Part shown: in pieces, positions 40,353 to 48,676 of the stretch | Numbering within the stretch: position 1 is the first letter of the stretch | Layout of the letters: every line of letters starts with the position of its first letter | NCBI GenBank assembly: GCA_964436125.1 | Contig: CAYTBT010000007.1 | Location: 40,951-104,950 of the forward strand | DNA length: 64,000 nucleotides | From: CAYRFF01 sp964436125 | Lineage (GTDB): Bacteria > Bacteroidota > Bacteroidia > Chitinophagales > Saprospiraceae | Direction: 5' to 3' | The notes under the pieces: model-generated | Seen by the model: only the letters and a program-made list of their open reading frames with translations | Databases searched by the model: none | What the model was told of the DNA's origin: nothing | Made by a program: the position numbers and the translations under genes

Positions 40353-42698
40353 ATGAAGTTAATTTACACTCTTCTTACGTTTTTCTTCCTATCTATGGGA
40401 ATAGGAAATAGTCAGATTGTGATTTCCGAGATTATGTATAATCCACCGGAATCCGGTCAAGACTCACTAGAATACATTGAATTATTTAATACGACTGGAA
40501 ATGATATAGATATATCAGGGTATTACTTTTCAGAGGGAATTAAGCACACATTTGCAGATAACACCATTCTTAAAGCCGAAGGCTTTATCGTTGTAGCTGT
40601 GTCGGATGATGCAGTGGAGAATGTCTTCGGTGTCGATGTAGAAGAATGGGAAAGTGGTGGTCTCAGTAATGGCGGCGAGACGATAAGTCTCAATGATGCG
40701 GATAGTAGTCTCGTTACATCTGTTGAGTATTCTGATGGTGGCGATTGGCCATCTGCTGCTGATGGTGATGGACCCTCCCTAGTTATGTGTAATTTATACG
40801 GTCCTCAGGCTGATCCGGGGAACTGGAATGTTGCCACAGAGTCCACCGGAGTTGAAATTAACGGCCATGAGGTATTGGGTTCTCCTACTAGAGCCAATTC
40901 AAGTTCATGTCTAGGCAATGTCGATAATCTTGTAACGGTCACTAATTTTAAATTTGAGCCGGCAGATATTACGATCGGTATCGGGGAATCTGTAACCTGG
41001 AATGTGATAGAAGGGCGCCATAATATTAATGGGAGCCAATCTACCTTCCCGGACAATCCGGAAAGCTTTACTTCCGGTGTTTCTGCCCCTGCACCATGGA
41101 CTTATACCTATACCTTCACAGTGCCGGGAGTTTACTCATATCAATCCGACGACCATGCATCAAGTATGCAAGGGACGGTAACTGTCCTAGGCAATCCATA
41201 TCCGTTTTATCTCATTCAAGAAGTAACGACAGAGGATTCTGATGGAGTAGCGGATAGCGTCGGCGTGCAATGTTCATTGACCGGATTTGTCGGTAGTCCA
41301 AACTATCGTCCGGGTGGATTAACCTTTATTATTCAGGATGGGCCCAATTCAGGAATTACCGTCTTCGCCAATGAAGATTTCGGGTACACACCTACAATCG
41401 GCGATGAGGTATTTATAAAGGGTTCAATAAGTCAATACAATGGGCTTACAGAGATTAATGTGGATTCCATTTTCCTTATCTCTCAAGGGAATGACATTTT
41501 TGGACCTGAGGTAGTTACAGAATTGAACGACGATAATGAAAGTACGCTTGTAACCATTGAAGATGTAAAAATTGTCGATGCAAGTCAATGGCAGCAAGCC
41601 GGTAGCTTTAATGTCGATATCAGTAATGGTGTCGATACCTTTGCTATGCGTATTGACGGCGACATGGGCTTTGAAGGAGCAAAAGCACCTGACGGGACAT
41701 TTGATGTGACGGGAACGGTAAGTCAATTTGATCCTAGTTCACCATACTTTGAAGGTTATCAATTATTGCCGCGGTCTAAAGATGATATAGATCCGTATGT
41801 AATTGCCGGACCTTCTTATCCGCAGTATGAAATAGCAGATGTGATCGAAAATGACGATAGCGGCTTGCCTGATTCTATCGGTGTGACTTGTAGCCTGAAA
41901 GGAATTGTTATCCGAGGTAATCTCGATAGCGATGGATATCAATTTGTGATTACTAATCCTGACAACACTGCCGGAATTACGGTATTCCGATATGCGGCTA
42001 TTAATGGCTATATACCACAGAGTGGTGATATTGTAGAAGTGAAAGGGGAAATAGATTTTTATAAAGGACTTACGCAGATTTCCATTGATAGCATTGAGCT
42101 TCTCAGTTCAGGAAATCCACTTCCGGATCCTATTGAGGTGAAGGAACTCGGTGAGGAAACGGAAAATCTCTATATTACAATGACTTATGCAGAGCTGGTG
42201 AATCAAGATATATGGCCCGGAGATAGCAGTAGCCATAATATTGATATTCTGTCAGAAGCGGGAAATGAATATACGATGCGCATAGATAGTGATGTCCCGC
42301 TTGCGAGAACGCCGATTGATCCTGCGGAAAGAGACTGGAGTGCAATAAGTATAACCGGTGTCGGAGGGCAATATGACGGTTCATCGCCACACTTTGAAGG
42401 GTATCAGATATTCCCCTTTACCGAGAGTGATATATCTGCTGTGACATCCTTTACATTTGTGCCTGAAGACGTTGAAATTCATGTTTTCCCCAATCCGGTA
42501 CAAGCTACGCTTACAATTAAAGCGGATATAAATATGGAGCATATTTCTATTTATTCTGTGGATGGAACATTGGTAGAAAGTACGGAACTCAATACCAATA
42601 ATGCAAGAATGAACATTGCGGACTTGGTTCCGGGTACATATCAGTTATTGATTGAAACTCCGGAAGGAATTGCCGTGAAAAAAATTGTGAAAGAGTAA
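40353..42698 (+). CDS. Secreted multidomain protein: lamin-tail, cupredoxin-like, two OB-like repeats, T9SS domain
   Basis: A 781-residue T9SS cargo. The order is: signal peptide (1-20), lamin-tail domain (about 20-185, VISEIMYNPPESG...), cupredoxin-like domain (about 193-285), two tandem related modules with OB-like folds (about 287-480 and 487-690), and a T9SS type A sorting domain (about 700-781). The two repeats begin YLIQEVTTEDSDGVADSVGV and YEIADVIENDDSGLPDSIGV. The cupredoxin has the histidine (GRHNING) and the C-terminal His/Met, but the copper-ligand cysteine is replaced by serine (YQSDDHASSMQG). It may be a surface adhesin or structural protein; no enzyme domain is seen. Confidence 0.88.
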   Translation: MKLIYTLLTFFFLSMGIGNSQIVISEIMYNPPESGQDSLEYIELFNTTGNDIDISGYYFSEGIKHTFADNTILKAEGFIVVAVSDDAVENVFGVDVEEWESGGLSNGGETISLNDADSSLVTSVEYSDGGDWPSAADGDGPSLVMCNLYGPQADPGNWNVATESTGVEINGHEVLGSPTRANSSSCLGNVDNLVTVTNFKFEPADITIGIGESVTWNVIEGRHNINGSQSTFPDNPESFTSGVSAPAPWTYTYTFTVPGVYSYQSDDHASSMQGTVTVLGNPYPFYLIQEVTTEDSDGVADSVGVQCSLTGFVGSPNYRPGGLTFIIQDGPNSGITVFANEDFGYTPTIGDEVFIKGSISQYNGLTEINVDSIFLISQGNDIFGPEVVTELNDDNESTLVTIEDVKIVDASQWQQAGSFNVDISNGVDTFAMRIDGDMGFEGAKAPDGTFDVTGTVSQFDPSSPYFEGYQLLPRSKDDIDPYVIAGPSYPQYEIADVIENDDSGLPDSIGVTCSLKGIVIRGNLDSDGYQFVITNPDNTAGITVFRYAAINGYIPQSGDIVEVKGEIDFYKGLTQISIDSIELLSSGNPLPDPIEVKELGEETENLYITMTYAELVNQDIWPGDSSSHNIDILSEAGNEYTMRIDSDVPLARTPIDPAERDWSAISITGVGGQYDGSSPHFEGYQIFPFTESDISAVTSFTFVPEDVEIHVFPNPVQATLTIKADINMEHISIYSVDGTLVESTELNTNNARMNIADLVPGTYQLLIETPEGIAVKKIVKE

Positions 42699-42795
42699 GC
42701 GCTAGAGAATTTGTGTCACTCCTTATGCATGGATTGTAAGACATGTGATGCACAGAAAGCTCGATAGGGTGTAATAATCCTATGAATGAACCATT

Positions 42796-42841
42796 AAAAG
42801 GTCGTAATCTGTTCTATATATTGAATTGGTTACGACCTTTT
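42796..42841 (+). terminator. Hairpin terminator after the lamin-tail protein gene
   Basis: A perfect 12-bp stem (AAAAGGTCGTAA/TTACGACCTTTT) with a 22-base loop. The T run is short, so it may act in both directions or mainly stabilise the transcript end. Confidence 0.65.
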
Positions 42842-42894
42842 ATGTGTTTGAAGTGGTCATATCGATTCTGATTTAAGTATAAATAAAAGAAATA

Positions 42895-43671
42895 ATGGAG
42901 AAGAAAATAGGCCTCGCATTATCCGGCGGAGGCTTGCGCGGCATTGCACACATAGGAGTTTTTAAGGTACTTGAAGAACGTGGAATACAAGCTCAGTACG
43001 TTTCCGGTGCAAGCAGTGGTGCAATAATGGGAGCACTATATGCAGAAGGCTATAAAGCAGACGAGATCCTCGAAATTGCAAAGCAGAATTCACTGATAAA
43101 ATTAACAAAGCCGAAGTTGTCATTAATGGGCCTTTCAGCGCTAGATGGGATAGAAGAACTCATACCTACATTGATTACACACAATTCATTTGAAGGTCTT
43201 AAGATTCCTTTTTATGCATCCCTGACTGACTTATATCACGGCAAAAATGTAATCTTTTCATCCGGGGATAATCTTGCTTCCGTGATTAAAGCATCATGCT
43301 CTATTCCGGTCTTATTCAAGCCTGTTTATATTGAAAATGTCGCTTATGCGGATGGAGGAATAATGAATAATTTACCTGCGGCGGTGCTCAGAGATAAGGT
43401 AGATATTCTTATCGGTGTAAACCTGATAGCCAATCCTCAACTTGATAAATCTGATCTCAGTTCTATGGTGCGAGTTGCTATGCGATCATTTGAGCTCAAT
43501 GTTTATCAGAATTCACAAGAATCTTTAAAATTATGTGATGTACGCATTCACCCGCGGGATTTGTCACGTATCTCTATTTTTAAGCATAAAGATGTCGATC
43601 AGATTTATGCAATCGGATATGAAGCGGCACATAAAATGCTTGACTTAGAAGAAGATAGAAATAAAGTATAA
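42895..43671 (+). CDS. Patatin-like phospholipase family protein
   Basis: A 258-residue lipid acyl hydrolase. It has the oxyanion-hole motif ALSGGGLRGIAHIGV at the start, the nucleophile elbow GASSGA near residues 40-45 (the catalytic serine is in G-x-S-x-G), and the catalytic aspartate in ADGGIMNN near 150. No signal peptide is present, so it is probably cytoplasmic or peripheral on the inner face. It resembles RssA-type proteins in size. It stands alone with no partner gene. Confidence 0.92.
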   Translation: MEKKIGLALSGGGLRGIAHIGVFKVLEERGIQAQYVSGASSGAIMGALYAEGYKADEILEIAKQNSLIKLTKPKLSLMGLSALDGIEELIPTLITHNSFEGLKIPFYASLTDLYHGKNVIFSSGDNLASVIKASCSIPVLFKPVYIENVAYADGGIMNNLPAAVLRDKVDILIGVNLIANPQLDKSDLSSMVRVAMRSFELNVYQNSQESLKLCDVRIHPRDLSRISIFKHKDVDQIYAIGYEAAHKMLDLEEDRNKV

Positions 43672-43786
43672 TTGTTCCGATAGAGTTTTTTGAACATGTG
43701 ATTTTGGGCTACAACTTGCCATTGTTCTAGCTAGGATTGAGGATTTTCGGAGGAATTCCTAGCGATACAGTACAGAGGCGATGGAC

Positions 43787-43798
43787 ATTTGCGGAAGC
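43787..43798 (+). repeat. Dispersed 12-mer copy: ATTTGCGGAAGC
   Basis: Exact match to ATTTGCNNAAGC in intergenic DNA, 9 bases past the stop of the leftward phosphoribosyltransferase gene. Confidence 0.78.
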
Positions 43799-43807
43799 AG
43801 AAGAAAA

Positions 43808-44296
43808 TCAGCTCAACAGAACCGACTTTTCACCATTAATCTTTACGTGAATATTATCCTGCAATGTCGTTGCCAGGGATATACCGTAATAATCGATATT
43901 CACTGGAAAAGATTTATGCTTGCGATCGACAAGGACACAGGTTTCAATACGCTTGGGCAGCGTGGAGAGGAAAGGCTGGCTTGCATAGAAAAGGGTCCGG
44001 CCGGTATTGGCTACATCATCGATGATTAAGAGGGACTTGTCGTGGAGTTTATCCGTATCAAAGTCCGTTTTAACCGTATCTTTTAATGGTTCTGCCGGAT
44101 TAATGGAAAGGTGCATGAGATGTGCCTTTTTCTCACTGAGCGCATGGATCTCGGCCTGCAGCAATAGGGCAAATGCATATCCATTATTATTAATGCCGGC
44201 AAGGTAAAATTCCGATTCATCAAAATGGCGCTCGAGAATCTCGTATGCCAGTCTTTTTATCGTTGTTTCAATTGCTTTATCCGAAAGTATCTCCAT
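43808..44296 (-). CDS. PyrR-like phosphoribosyltransferase family protein
   Basis: A 162-residue type I phosphoribosyltransferase with the PRPP loop SLLIIDDVANTGRTLFYA near 88-105. It aligns with the PyrR at 9632 from its start (TIKRLAYEILERH versus TLKRLAYELIEKH) and at ETCVLVDRKHKSFPVNIDYYG. The first conserved segment differs: YLAGINNNGYAF replaces CILGIQPRGTIL. It is probably a paralogue with a different base or a regulatory role. The start is supported by the family N-terminus. A promoter lies so close that the mRNA may begin at the start codon. Confidence 0.85.
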   Translation of the reverse strand: MEILSDKAIETTIKRLAYEILERHFDESEFYLAGINNNGYAFALLLQAEIHALSEKKAHLMHLSINPAEPLKDTVKTDFDTDKLHDKSLLIIDDVANTGRTLFYASQPFLSTLPKRIETCVLVDRKHKSFPVNIDYYGISLATTLQDNIHVKINGEKSVLLS

Positions 44297-44300
44297 AGGG

Positions 44301-44329
44301 CAAATATACTGATATATCGCAGAGTCAAA
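44301..44329 (-). promoter_or_regulatory. Promoter of the PyrR-like gene, implying a leaderless mRNA
   Basis: On the minus strand TTTG (44326-44329), 17 bases, TAtaTTTG (44301-44308). The start codon (44294-44296) begins 4 bases after the -7 element, at or next to the expected transcription start. Confidence 0.65.
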
Positions 44330-44483
44330 GAGAGGAAGGCAATCTTTTTTTACAATCCGGTAAAGGGGTAGAAGGGTGTCTCGGCTTAATTAGAATAAGA
44401 ATAATCAAGAATAATCTCTTCAATCTATAAATATTGTATTAAATTCTCATTATCTTGAGACCTCCTAAGATACGACAATCAAT

Positions 44484-45830
44484 ATGGTAGGACAGATAAT
44501 ATTTGCACTTATTCTATTAGTGAGCGTATTTCTCGCCTGGCGGAAGTACCGAGAAGTAATTTTTGATATAAAACTCGGAAAGGAGTACGATAATTATCCA
44601 TCGCGTTCACAATCCTTGCGGAACATGTTTTTAGTGGCATTTGGGCAGAAGAAAATGTTCAAGCGGGTAATTCCGGCACTTTTCCACTTATTCATATATA
44701 CGGCATTTTTGCTTACGCAAATTGAGCTACTGGAGATTATAATAGATGGCTTGACGGGCTCTCACCGCTTTTTTCTCCCTTATCTCGGTGGCTTTTACAC
44801 CTTTATATTAAACCTTATAGAAGTTTTATCGCTGCTTGCCTTTATAGCGACATTTGTCTTCCTGTATAGAAGAAATATTCTCCGTGTGGCTCGATTTAAG
44901 AAGCCGGAGATGAAAGGCTGGCCCAGTCTGGATGGGAACCTTATTTTGTTCGGTGAACTAGCTTTGATTATAGGTATTGTCTGCATGAATGGATCAGATG
45001 TCGTTCTTCAGAATATGGGGAATCCCCATTATCCCGAGACGGGGACGCTTGCGGTGAGTGAATGGCTCGGCCCGCTCTTATTCGGAGGATTAAGTGTCGA
45101 TACATTAATGGTGATTGAACGATTTGGCTGGTGGCTACACATCCTAGTGGTCTTTGGTTTTTTAAATTATCTTCCATATTCAAAGCACTTGCACATATTT
45201 CTCGCATTTTTCAATACCTATTTTGCACCTCAAGAACCGCGAGGGCACATGCCCAATATTCCTACGATAACGCAGGAGTTAAAATCGATGATGGGGCTAG
45301 AGGGAGCAGAAGACGTGCCTATGGATGACGAGATTCCGGAATTTGGAGTGAAAGATGTTATGGGTATGACCTGGAAAAATATCCTGGATTCCTATACGTG
45401 CACAGAATGCGGTCGTTGCACAAGTGTATGTCCGGCCAATATGACCGGAAAACTCCTCTCACCGAGGAAGATTGTCATGAATGTCAGAGACAGGGCGGAA
45501 GAAGTAGGAAAGAAAATCCGATCGGGTGCCGAGGAGTATAAGATTGATAAGGACAAGCCATTGACCAAGGAAAACTTTGACGATGGAAGATCATTATTCA
45601 GCTATATCAGCAGTGAAGAATTACATGCCTGTACAACTTGCAATGCATGCGTTGAAGCCTGTCCGGTAATGATAAATCCCCTTGAACCTATCTTAAAAAT
45701 GAGACGTTATGAAATATTGACGGAGAGTAAGGGACCGCAGGATTGGATTCCGATGTTTACTTCAATTGAAAATAGTGGTTCAGCGTGGCAGATGCCTGAT
45801 GAAAGAGATGACTGGACAAAAGAATTATAA
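44484..45830 (+). CDS. Membrane-bound 4Fe-4S oxidoreductase (HdrD/LutB-like)
   Basis: A 448-residue electron-transfer protein. The N-terminal 260 residues hold about five to six membrane helices, like the gamma subunit of nitrate reductase. They are followed by a cytoplasmic 4Fe-4S dicluster domain with CTECGRCTSVCPANMTGK near 308-325 and CTTCNACVEACPVM near 384-397. With the CCG-domain protein at 47300 it resembles heterodisulfide reductase/lactate utilisation-type complexes that link the quinone pool to a soluble dithiol or organic acid substrate. The substrate is unknown. An exact dispersed 12-mer lies inside at 44711-44722. Confidence 0.88.
   Translation: MVGQIIFALILLVSVFLAWRKYREVIFDIKLGKEYDNYPSRSQSLRNMFLVAFGQKKMFKRVIPALFHLFIYTAFLLTQIELLEIIIDGLTGSHRFFLPYLGGFYTFILNLIEVLSLLAFIATFVFLYRRNILRVARFKKPEMKGWPSLDGNLILFGELALIIGIVCMNGSDVVLQNMGNPHYPETGTLAVSEWLGPLLFGGLSVDTLMVIERFGWWLHILVVFGFLNYLPYSKHLHIFLAFFNTYFAPQEPRGHMPNIPTITQELKSMMGLEGAEDVPMDDEIPEFGVKDVMGMTWKNILDSYTCTECGRCTSVCPANMTGKLLSPRKIVMNVRDRAEEVGKKIRSGAEEYKIDKDKPLTKENFDDGRSLFSYISSEELHACTTCNACVEACPVMINPLEPILKMRRYEILTESKGPQDWIPMFTSIENSGSAWQMPDERDDWTKEL
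44711..44722 (-). repeat. Dispersed 12-mer copy: ATTTGCGTAAGC
   Basis: Exact match to ATTTGCNNAAGC on the minus strand, antisense to the Fe-S protein gene (coding strand reads L-L-T-Q-I). Confidence 0.72.
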
Positions 45831-45832
45831 GT

Positions 45833-47296
45833 ATGAATCAAAAATGTTCTATGAAAGGAATAATCTTAATGACTCTCGTAAGCTTGCTTGCGATTGATCT
45901 ATCAGCTCAGGTGACCTGGGCTCAACTATCTGCGGGTGGAGAATTTACCGTAGGCCTAAGCGTGTCCGGTGATGTATATACCTGGGGATATAATGGTAGC
46001 GGACAACTGGGTAATGGCAGTAGTGGAAATCTCGACGTTAAAACCCCGACCAAAATAATTGACACAATTCCGATGAAGGCTGTTCGAGCAGGGAATTTTC
46101 ACGTGCTTGCTCTCGCTAGAGATAGCAGTTTATGGGCTTGGGGTTATAATGCTTATGGCCAGGTGCTTCCCGATTCCATTGCGGATATTATTTCTACTCC
46201 TGTGCAGGTTGATACCTCACATAAATGGGTAAAAATCTATGCGGGATTCGATATTTCATTTGCCGTTGATACCTTGGGTGATATCTATGTCTGGGGAAGC
46301 AATCTCTACGGAGCTGCCGGAGTTAATAGCACAGAAAATACAATCCGTGAATTGACAAAACTAGACAAAGGGAAAGATTTTAAACAACTTTCTTGCGGGA
46401 AGGACTTTGTCCTTGCACTTGATTATGATGGCAGTGTGTGGGGCTGGGGAGATAATTCAATGCACACGCTTACAGTAAAACATGATAGTATTGAAAGAGC
46501 ACCGGTATTGATTGATTCAACTGAAAGATATATGAAGGTTGCTGCCTCATTTAATAGCGCGCATGCACTTACCGTAGGAGGGGATATATTTTCATGGGGG
46601 AGTAATAAATACCTTGAATCCGGGATAAAAGATGCACCTGAAATCCTCGATACATTGCGTTCTATGGATGAAGCGAGAACACAAGATTTGTTTTATACTG
46701 ATATTACCTGTGGTGGCATACAATGCTTTGCATCGACAGATAAATTGCTCTATACGTGGGGGACAAATAATATATGGAACTTTATTAACGGCAAGAGTGA
46801 ATCTGATACCGCAGTATTGATATCATCCGTCCTTCCCGGCGATTATACAATGCCCATTGCCTCTAAGGGGCTTGATGATGGCTTAAATATCTTCGGTGGA
46901 CATATTCTTTTCTTTAGGAAAACTTCTGATAGGACAACATATTGCGGAGTAGGCCCCAATTATGTAGGCCAGATCGGAACCGGGAAAGATAAAACGAAGA
47001 TTGAAAGCATTACTTGTGGATATGGACAAGTAACAACGCAATCGACTTATGCAGACGCCGGCATAGATATTCTCACTTATCCCAATCCTGCACACAATGA
47101 GTTATTTATTGATGCACATGGCTTACAGATGGAACATATCTTTTTTATCAATTTGCGAGGCGAACTTGTAAGAAGCAAAGAAGTAAGTTCAACGTACCTA
47201 AGAGTACCGTTACAGAATGTTCCTAGAGGCTTGTACATAATGCATGTGCGTATGAAGAATGGAGACAATTTTAATACCAAAATAATTGTTCAGTAA
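45833..47296 (+). CDS. Secreted RCC1-repeat beta-propeller protein with T9SS domain
   Basis: A 487-residue exported protein. A signal region (ending LSAQ, about residue 24) is followed by about six RCC1-type blades, for example YTWGYNGSGQLGNGS, WAWGYNAYGQV, YVWGSNLYGAAG, WGWGDNSMH and FSWGSNKY, covering about 30-400. A T9SS type A sorting domain occupies the last 80 residues (LTYPNPAHNELFIDAH to KIIVQ). It has no visible enzyme site. It lies between two Fe-S oxidoreductase genes with gaps of only 2 and 3 bases, which is odd for a surface protein and suggests insertion into the operon. Confidence 0.9.
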   Translation: MNQKCSMKGIILMTLVSLLAIDLSAQVTWAQLSAGGEFTVGLSVSGDVYTWGYNGSGQLGNGSSGNLDVKTPTKIIDTIPMKAVRAGNFHVLALARDSSLWAWGYNAYGQVLPDSIADIISTPVQVDTSHKWVKIYAGFDISFAVDTLGDIYVWGSNLYGAAGVNSTENTIRELTKLDKGKDFKQLSCGKDFVLALDYDGSVWGWGDNSMHTLTVKHDSIERAPVLIDSTERYMKVAASFNSAHALTVGGDIFSWGSNKYLESGIKDAPEILDTLRSMDEARTQDLFYTDITCGGIQCFASTDKLLYTWGTNNIWNFINGKSESDTAVLISSVLPGDYTMPIASKGLDDGLNIFGGHILFFRKTSDRTTYCGVGPNYVGQIGTGKDKTKIESITCGYGQVTTQSTYADAGIDILTYPNPAHNELFIDAHGLQMEHIFFINLRGELVRSKEVSSTYLRVPLQNVPRGLYIMHVRMKNGDNFNTKIIVQ

Positions 47297-47299
47297 AGC

Positions 47300-48124
47300 A
47301 TGGAAGAAACAAAGGACGGACAAGAGAAAAAAGGGATTCAAGTCCCGAGAATGGCAGACCTACACGCCCAGGGGAAAACACCTGAAGTGCTTTTCTGGGT
47401 GGGCTGTGCAGGAAGCTTTGACGCTAGGGCACAGAAAATAACCAGAGCATTTGTGAAAATACTCAATCACTGTGGTGTTGATTATGCAATCCTCGGAAAG
47501 GAGGAAAGCTGTACGGGAGATCCTGCGAGAAGAGCCGGCAATGAATTTGTTTTTCAGATGATGGCCTTGCAGAACGTACAGACTCTAAATATGTATAATG
47601 TAAAGAAAATCGTCACGACTTGCCCACATGGATTTAATATCTTAAAAAATGAATATCCGGACTTCGGTGGAAATTATGAAGTGATGCACCATACGCAATT
47701 TATCCAGTCATTAATCGATGAGGGGAAACTGCTTATTGAGGAAAATAAAGATGCTTTTGGTGGTAAAACAGTGACTTACCACGACTCGTGTTATCTTGGA
47801 AGGATAAATGGAGAATATGATGCTCCGCGAGAGATATTGCAACAATTAGGCGTAAATTTTGTTGAAATGGAGCGCAATAAGAGTAATGGATTGTGCTGTG
47901 GTGCAGGAGGAGCGCAATTTTTTAAAGAAGAAGAAAATGGGGACAAGAGAGTAAGTGAAGAGCGTTCTGAAGAAATTGTTGAATCAGGTGCGGATATTGT
48001 CGCTGCCAATTGCCCATTCTGTATCGGAATGTTGCAGGATGGCTTAAATTCGACGGAGAATGCAGAATCTATCGTACTTTATGACCTGGCTGAATTAATT
48101 GTTGAGAAGAATAACTGGAAATAA
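47300..48124 (+). CDS. Heterodisulfide reductase-related (Fe-S)-binding protein, CCG domains
   Basis: A 274-residue cytoplasmic protein with two cysteine-rich CCG-type domains: FWVGCAGSFDAR near 33-44 with EESCTGDPARRAG near 70 and TTCPHG near 112, then HDSCYLG near 160, NGLCCGAGGAQFF near 195 and ANCPFC near 235. These bind an unusual [4Fe-4S] cluster in HdrB/HdrD/LutA-type proteins. It is the expected partner of the membrane Fe-S protein at 44484, now separated from it by the RCC1 gene. The next gene starts at the base after its stop. Confidence 0.9.
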   Translation: MEETKDGQEKKGIQVPRMADLHAQGKTPEVLFWVGCAGSFDARAQKITRAFVKILNHCGVDYAILGKEESCTGDPARRAGNEFVFQMMALQNVQTLNMYNVKKIVTTCPHGFNILKNEYPDFGGNYEVMHHTQFIQSLIDEGKLLIEENKDAFGGKTVTYHDSCYLGRINGEYDAPREILQQLGVNFVEMERNKSNGLCCGAGGAQFFKEEENGDKRVSEERSEEIVESGADIVAANCPFCIGMLQDGLNSTENAESIVLYDLAELIVEKNNWK

Positions 48125-48646
48125 ATGAATCAAGAAACTATTGTTGAAAATATCCCTGAAATATTTGCCGATATGCCTGATCACACGAGATTGTGGATTT
48201 ATCAGGCTTCCCATGAATTATCCGATAGCGATTGCGAGAAGTTTCAGAGTGAACTAGACGAATTCTGTAAGAATTGGTCCTCACATGGCAAGCCTCTAAA
48301 ATGTGCTGCAACTATCCTTTTTAATACCTTTATTATTATAGGAGTGGATGAGATATCACAAGCTGCAAGTGGCTGTTCTATAGATAGTTCTGTAAACTTC
48401 ATTAAAGAAATGGAAGAAGAGTACGATGTGAGCTTCTTTGAGCACATGATTTTCGGTATTTTACAGGATGGAGAGGTGAAACTCTACGATATGGAAACTT
48501 TCAAAGAGAAATTTAAGGAAGGGACTATATCTCCGGATACAGCGATTTTCAATAATCAAGTTAAGACAAAGTCTGAATATGAACGCGCTTGGATAATTCC
48601 ATTGAAAAAATCCTGGCACATGAATATTATCCAGCCGGATGATTGA
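48125..48646 (+). CDS. Conserved protein of unknown function, 173 aa
   Basis: A soluble 173-residue protein that starts with the base following the Fe-S gene's stop. Similar Bacteroidota proteins are, to my knowledge, often labelled ABC transporter ATPase, but I see no Walker A (GxxxxGK[S/T]), no LSGGQ and no Walker B, so that label looks wrong. Visible blocks are MPDHTRLWIYQASHELSDSD at about 17-36, KCAATILFNTFIIIGVDE near 60-76, and SCSIDSSVNFIKEMEEEYDVSFF, a mixed alpha/beta domain. The operon position suggests a role tied to the Fe-S redox complex. Confidence 0.78.
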   Translation: MNQETIVENIPEIFADMPDHTRLWIYQASHELSDSDCEKFQSELDEFCKNWSSHGKPLKCAATILFNTFIIIGVDEISQAASGCSIDSSVNFIKEMEEEYDVSFFEHMIFGILQDGEVKLYDMETFKEKFKEGTISPDTAIFNNQVKTKSEYERAWIIPLKKSWHMNIIQPDD

Positions 48647-48676
48647 TGTGATAGCACAAAGTAGGAAAGAACACGC

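Noticed and set aside
45833..47296. The RCC1 gene as an insertion sequence or transposon cargo
   Set aside because: No terminal inverted repeats, target-site duplication or transposase are visible at its borders.
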